Source: Bacteroidota bacterium
GTDB taxonomy: Bacteria; Bacteroidota; Bacteroidia; Chitinophagales; Chitinophagaceae
Direction: 5' to 3'
Length of the DNA stretch: 8,949 nt
Assembly (NCBI GenBank): GCA_023386395.1
Contig: JAEWJV010000605.1
Span: 1 to 8,949 of the forward strand
The notes under the pieces are model-generated. The model worked only from the letters and a program-made list of their open reading frames with translations. It made no database searches and was not told the DNA's origin. Shown here piece after piece: positions 6,088-8,949 of the stretch (its first letter is position 1; every line of letters starts with the position of its first letter). The translations under genes were made by a program, and so were the position numbers.

Positions 6088-7548
6088 ATGAAACTAAAAA
6101 TATCCGCCAAAGAATTACGCGCCATCGGTTATCCCGAAAGCCCAGTAATTCCGGTAGCGATGAACGTGATGGAAAAACATTTTAAACATCACACAAAAGA
6201 AGAAGCGTTTAACATTTTAAAAGCGGTATTACAATCGCCAAAAGATTATGCAACGCATGAAACACTGCAACCCATTGCAGAAAAATTATTGCCTAAAGCC
6301 CTCTCCTTTGGAGAGGGTTTGGGTGAGGTCTCGTTAAACAATGAAGGTGTGCATTTCAACATATTTGGTGCAGATTGTATTGAGCAAGGCGCCTTGCATC
6401 AAATGTATAGCGCCGCCAAATTACCGGTAGCAGTTGCCGGTGCATTAATGCCCGATGCGCATCATGGTTATGGTTTGCCCATCGGTGGTGTGCTGGCAAC
6501 AGAGAACGCCGTGATACCGTATGGCGTTGGTGTTGACATTGGCTGCCGTATGTGTTTAAGCATTTTTGATATCGACATAAAAGATCTTACGCAACGTGAA
6601 GCTTTCTTTATACGTGAACTTGGTGAAGCTACTTTGTTTGGAAGCGGCGCACAGTTTCAGCAGGCAGAAGAACATGAAGTGATGGACAATAAATTGTTTT
6701 TCGAAATGCCATTGTTGAAAGGTTTGCATGGTCGTGCATGGAAACAATTGGGTTCATCAGGAAGTGGTAATCACTTTGCAGAGTTTGGTATTATTGAAGT
6801 GCCTGCAACAGATGCAACATTGAATGTTCCCGCAGGCACGTATGTTGGTTTCTTAACGCACAGTGGTTCACGTGCATTGGGCGCCAACATTGCGCAGCAT
6901 TACACAAAGATTGCAAAACACAAAAGAAGATTACCTCAAGAAGCTGCAAACCTTGCGTGGCTTTCATTAGATGAAGCAGAAGGCATCGAATATTGGAATG
7001 CGATGAACCTTGCAGGTGATTATGCAAGCGCATGTCATCACATCATACATAATAAAATTGCAAAGCAGTTAGGTCGCAAACCCGTAACGATGGTGGAGAA
7101 TCATCACAACTTTGCATGGAAAGAAATGTACAATAACAAAGAAGTGATTGTGCATCGCAAAGGTGCCACGCCTGCCTGTAAAAATGTGTTGGGTATTATT
7201 CCCGGCAGTATGACGGCGCCCGGCTTTATTGTAAAAGGCAAAGGTGAAGAAGCCAGCATCAACTCCGCATCGCATGGCGCTGGCAGAAAGATGAGTCGCA
7301 CACAAGCCATGGCAAACATTACGCACAATGCACTCAAAGAAGAACTCGCCAAACACAATGTAAAATTGCTTGGCGGCGGTTTAGATGAAGCACCATTTGC
7401 CTACAAGGATATTGAAGTGGTGATGCAACATCAGAAAGCTTTGGTTGATGTAGTGGGCAAGTTCACGCCAAAGATTGTAAAGATGTGCGGCGCCGAAACC
7501 AACCGTACCAGGAAGAATAATAAAAGAGATGTGGTGGAAGGAGAGTAA
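6088..7548 (+). CDS. rtcB: RtcB-family RNA ligase (3'-phosphate or 2',3'-cyclic phosphate to 5'-OH)
   Basis: This 486-residue protein carries the full RtcB signature. RtcB joins RNA ends with a 3'-phosphate or 2',3'-cyclic phosphate to a 5'-OH, using GTP and Mn2+, in tRNA splicing or RNA repair. Visible are GVDIGCRM with metal ligands D150 and C153, SSGSGNHF with N228 and H229, HSGSR with H258, ENHHNF with H339-H340, HRKGATPA, and ASHGAGRKMSR with H396, the His that becomes guanylylated. The start MKLKISAKELRAIGYPE matches the short N-terminus of the family. Between the N-terminal helical part and the core, residues 71-81 (ALSFGEGLGEV) are encoded by a hairpin repeat inserted in frame; the reading frame and active site remain intact, so the enzyme is probably functional. 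No archease or RtcA gene is adjacent, and it appears to stand alone. Confidence 0.95.
   Translation: MKLKISAKELRAIGYPESPVIPVAMNVMEKHFKHHTKEEAFNILKAVLQSPKDYATHETLQPIAEKLLPKALSFGEGLGEVSLNNEGVHFNIFGADCIEQGALHQMYSAAKLPVAVAGALMPDAHHGYGLPIGGVLATENAVIPYGVGVDIGCRMCLSIFDIDIKDLTQREAFFIRELGEATLFGSGAQFQQAEEHEVMDNKLFFEMPLLKGLHGRAWKQLGSSGSGNHFAEFGIIEVPATDATLNVPAGTYVGFLTHSGSRALGANIAQHYTKIAKHKRRLPQEAANLAWLSLDEAEGIEYWNAMNLAGDYASACHHIIHNKIAKQLGRKPVTMVENHHNFAWKEMYNNKEVIVHRKGATPACKNVLGIIPGSMTAPGFIVKGKGEEASINSASHGAGRKMSRTQAMANITHNALKEELAKHNVKLLGGGLDEAPFAYKDIEVVMQHQKALVDVVGKFTPKIVKMCGAETNRTRKNNKRDVVEGE
6298..6330 (+). repeat. Hairpin repeat arm inserted in frame within rtcB
   Basis: These 33 bases are exactly 11 codons. 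CCCTCTCC (6299-6306) pairs perfectly with GGAGAGGG (6310-6317) around TTT, and is followed by TTTGGGTGAGGTC. Read in the direction of transcription it closely matches the distal arm of copy A (minus strand 1493-1459: a C/T-rich stem, its complement, then TGGGGTGAGGTC). It encodes ALSFGEGLGEV, a stretch I do not recall from rtcB homologues, lying at the junction before the conserved NNEGVHFNIFGAD block. No stop or frameshift results. Confidence 0.75.
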
Positions 7549-7585
7549 ATGTGTGAACCACGTTTATAAAATTTATCTGATTGTG

Positions 7586-7605
7586 CTGATTATAATTTTA
7601 ATCAG
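7586..7605 (+). terminator. Weak candidate stem-loop downstream of rtcB
   Basis: CTGATTA (7586-7592) pairs perfectly with TAATCAG (7599-7605) around a 6-base loop, 38 bases after the rtcB stop codon. The stem is AT-rich and no T-tract follows (the next bases are GTTAATAAG), so it is at best a weak terminator or an mRNA 3'-end stabiliser. Confidence 0.25.
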
Positions 7606-7770
7606 GTTAATAAGAAGAATCCGTTTTAAATCGTGGTTTTGTTTTGGGGCCATAAGCTGATGAACAGAAAATACTATAATTTAAATGATCAATAGTATAC
7701 GGATATAAAATATTATATGCTGAAGCAAAAACAATCAGTCGTTTATAGCTATGTTTATTACAGTGTGGTT

Positions 7771-7778
7771 TATCTTTG
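7771..7778 (+). promoter_or_regulatory. Candidate -7 box of the TIR gene
   Basis: TATCTTTG matches the Bacteroidota -7 consensus TAnnTTTG exactly. It lies 89 bases before the ATG at 7868, which gives a leader of about 80 bases. No clear TTG is found at the expected -33 distance (the region reads ATAGCTATGT), so this is a half-site match in AT-rich DNA and may be chance. Confidence 0.35.
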
Positions 7779-7867
7779 AAATATAACCTGCGCTTCATCA
7801 CATATTACCGGTGCGGTTTTTTATGGGAAGTGAATAGAGCCGTACAAAATTGCTTTCGTTAAATTAT

Positions 7868-8949
7868 ATGAAAGACTCCTCTAAAATATTTATTAACTAC
7901 AGGCGGGAGGATACAAGCGGCTATGCAGGCCGGATAGCCGATGCGCTTGCATCGGAATTTGGAGAGGATAATATATTTATTGATGTAACAAAAATTAATA
8001 CAGGTTCAGATTTCACAGAGGTAATTACACAGGCATTGGACCAATCGCGCTATTTGCTTGTATTAATCGGTAATACCTGGCTTGATTGTAAAGACAGTGG
8101 AGGCAACAGGCGATTAAAGAATACTGATGATTTTGTGCGCAAAGAGATAAGTCTTGCTATTAAAAGAAAAGTAAAATTAATTCCTGTATTGCTTGAAGGC
8201 GCACGCATGCCTGATGCCAGTGCATTACCCGATGATATAAAAGATTTGTGTAAATGGCAGGCAATAGAAATTACAGATTCGCGCTGGAAATTTGATATTG
8301 AAAGGCTAATCAAAGCAATCAACCTGCGTAAAAAACTTTTTGCCTTTAACCGTAAACTGGTATTGCCGCTATTGTTGGTACTGGCGGTGGTTATAGCTTT
8401 AGGTATTTGGAAAAAAAATTCCAATGAAAATATTACGCATCCTTCAACACCAAAGGACTATTACCGCAGCGCTAAAATGTTTGAATTAAGTGGAGACTTT
8501 GCAAACGCACAAAAATCGTATAAGCAATATCTTAAATTCAACTTGCCTTATATCGATCCGCATTTAAGTTATCAATCAATGCTTAAATCGCAGGAAGGTA
8601 TAAATGCAGCGCGCCAGGAATATAAAGCATTGCTTTCAACAAATGCAACGGCTGTAACAACGTTTGCAAATGCTTTGCTGGCAGATAGAGAGGTTGCTGT
8701 TAAAAACCTGCTGCAACTGGTAAAACAATACCCGGATTTTGCGCCCGCATTTTACGAGTTAAGCAACGAATATTCACAGGACAAACTGGGAGAAAGATCT
8801 TTAACAGAAAAATCACTGGAGCAAACTTACCTGGCCGAATTTCTTCACCTGGATTCGCTGGGCGATAATCAAAAATATTACATTGATAAAGCAATTGCGG
8901 TACAACAAACAAAAGATGCTGTTACAAGGTTAAAGCAGGCGGATTATAC
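7868..8949 (+). CDS. TIR-domain protein with one membrane helix and TPR-like C-terminal region (partial, runs off right edge)
   Basis: The ATG at 7868 opens a frame with no stop for 360 codons to the window edge. Residues 6-145 form a bacterial TIR domain (TIR_2 type): KIFINYRREDTSGYAGRIAD, NIFIDVTKINTGSDF, YLLVLIGNTWL, and FVRKEISLAI followed by KLIPVLLEGARMP. E93 of the FVRKE motif is at the position of the NADase catalytic Glu in bacterial TIRs. A single hydrophobic helix follows (about 164-181, LVLPLLLVLAVVIALGIW) with Lys on both sides. From about 197 the chain is helical and TPR-like, for example SAKMFELSGDFANAQKSYKQ (201-220). The TIR end would face the cytoplasm and the repeats the periplasm if the positive-inside rule holds. 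Likely a signalling or defence NADase or scaffold; the partner genes would lie beyond 8949. The start codon lacks a Shine-Dalgarno, as is usual here. Confidence 0.85.
   Translation, partial: MKDSSKIFINYRREDTSGYAGRIADALASEFGEDNIFIDVTKINTGSDFTEVITQALDQSRYLLVLIGNTWLDCKDSGGNRRLKNTDDFVRKEISLAIKRKVKLIPVLLEGARMPDASALPDDIKDLCKWQAIEITDSRWKFDIERLIKAINLRKKLFAFNRKLVLPLLLVLAVVIALGIWKKNSNENITHPSTPKDYYRSAKMFELSGDFANAQKSYKQYLKFNLPYIDPHLSYQSMLKSQEGINAARQEYKALLSTNATAVTTFANALLADREVAVKNLLQLVKQYPDFAPAFYELSNEYSQDKLGERSLTEKSLEQTYLAEFLHLDSLGDNQKYYIDKAIAVQQTKDAVTRLKQADY

Larger units (their letters stand above)
7549..7867. other. AT-rich intergenic region between rtcB and the TIR gene
   Basis: This 319-base spacer holds a possible weak stem-loop after rtcB and a candidate promoter for the TIR gene, both listed separately. 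An open frame on the minus strand (7801-7607, 64 codons) lacks a recognisable domain, promoter or start signal and I do not call it. No tRNA, repeat arm of the family seen elsewhere, or mobile element was recognised. Confidence 0.5.

Noticed and set aside
7607..7801. 64-codon open frame on the minus strand in the rtcB-TIR spacer
   Set aside because: No recognisable domain, Cys/Lys/Tyr-rich composition typical of translated AT-rich spacer, no promoter or start signal, and it overlaps the candidate TIR promoter.
8050..8424. 124-codon open frame on the minus strand
   Set aside because: Lies wholly inside the TIR gene, whose plus-strand frame has clear family motifs; it is a shadow.

Overview
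The window looks like chromosomal DNA from a Bacteroidota bacterium, most likely of the Chitinophagaceae type. The evidence is moderately AT-rich DNA, almost no Shine-Dalgarno sequences before starts, two exact TAnnTTTG (-7 type) boxes, exported enzymes typical of that phylum, and hairpin-rich intergenic repeats. No rRNA, tRNA, CRISPR array, integrase or transposase was seen.

The left half (1-4118) is one minus-strand transcription unit that looks like a sugar-acid utilisation operon. In order of transcription it encodes an exported RraA-like aldolase/decarboxylase (4118-3198), a Tat-exported acid-sugar dehydratase of the enolase superfamily (3067-1571), an ACS-family MFS transporter (1453-209), and the N-terminus of another exported protein that leaves the window (129-1). 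The two main spacers are filled by two diverged copies of the same paired-hairpin repeat. The substrate cannot be read from the sequence, but a hexonate- or hexarate-type acid that is dehydrated and then cleaved, with uptake through the MFS protein, is the simplest reading.

The middle (4347-5798, minus strand) is a single gene for a conserved 483-residue protein of unknown function. It has a Bacteroidota-type -7 box just upstream, and the box argues for an internal ATG as the true start. It is followed by a 289-base spacer with one doubtful small ORF (5871-5987).

The right half is on the plus strand. It holds rtcB (6088-7548), an RNA ligase with all expected catalytic residues. A 27-base hairpin repeat forms its immediate leader, and an 11-codon hairpin repeat arm is inserted in frame in its coding sequence. 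After a 319-base AT-rich spacer comes a gene starting at 7868 that runs off the right edge. It encodes a TIR domain, one membrane helix and a TPR-like helical region, an architecture typical of signalling or anti-phage NADase proteins.

The most interesting signals are the repeat family (two full copies and two solitary arms in 5 kb, one of them coding), the all-exported enzyme pair of the operon, and the membrane-anchored TIR protein whose partners lie beyond the window.
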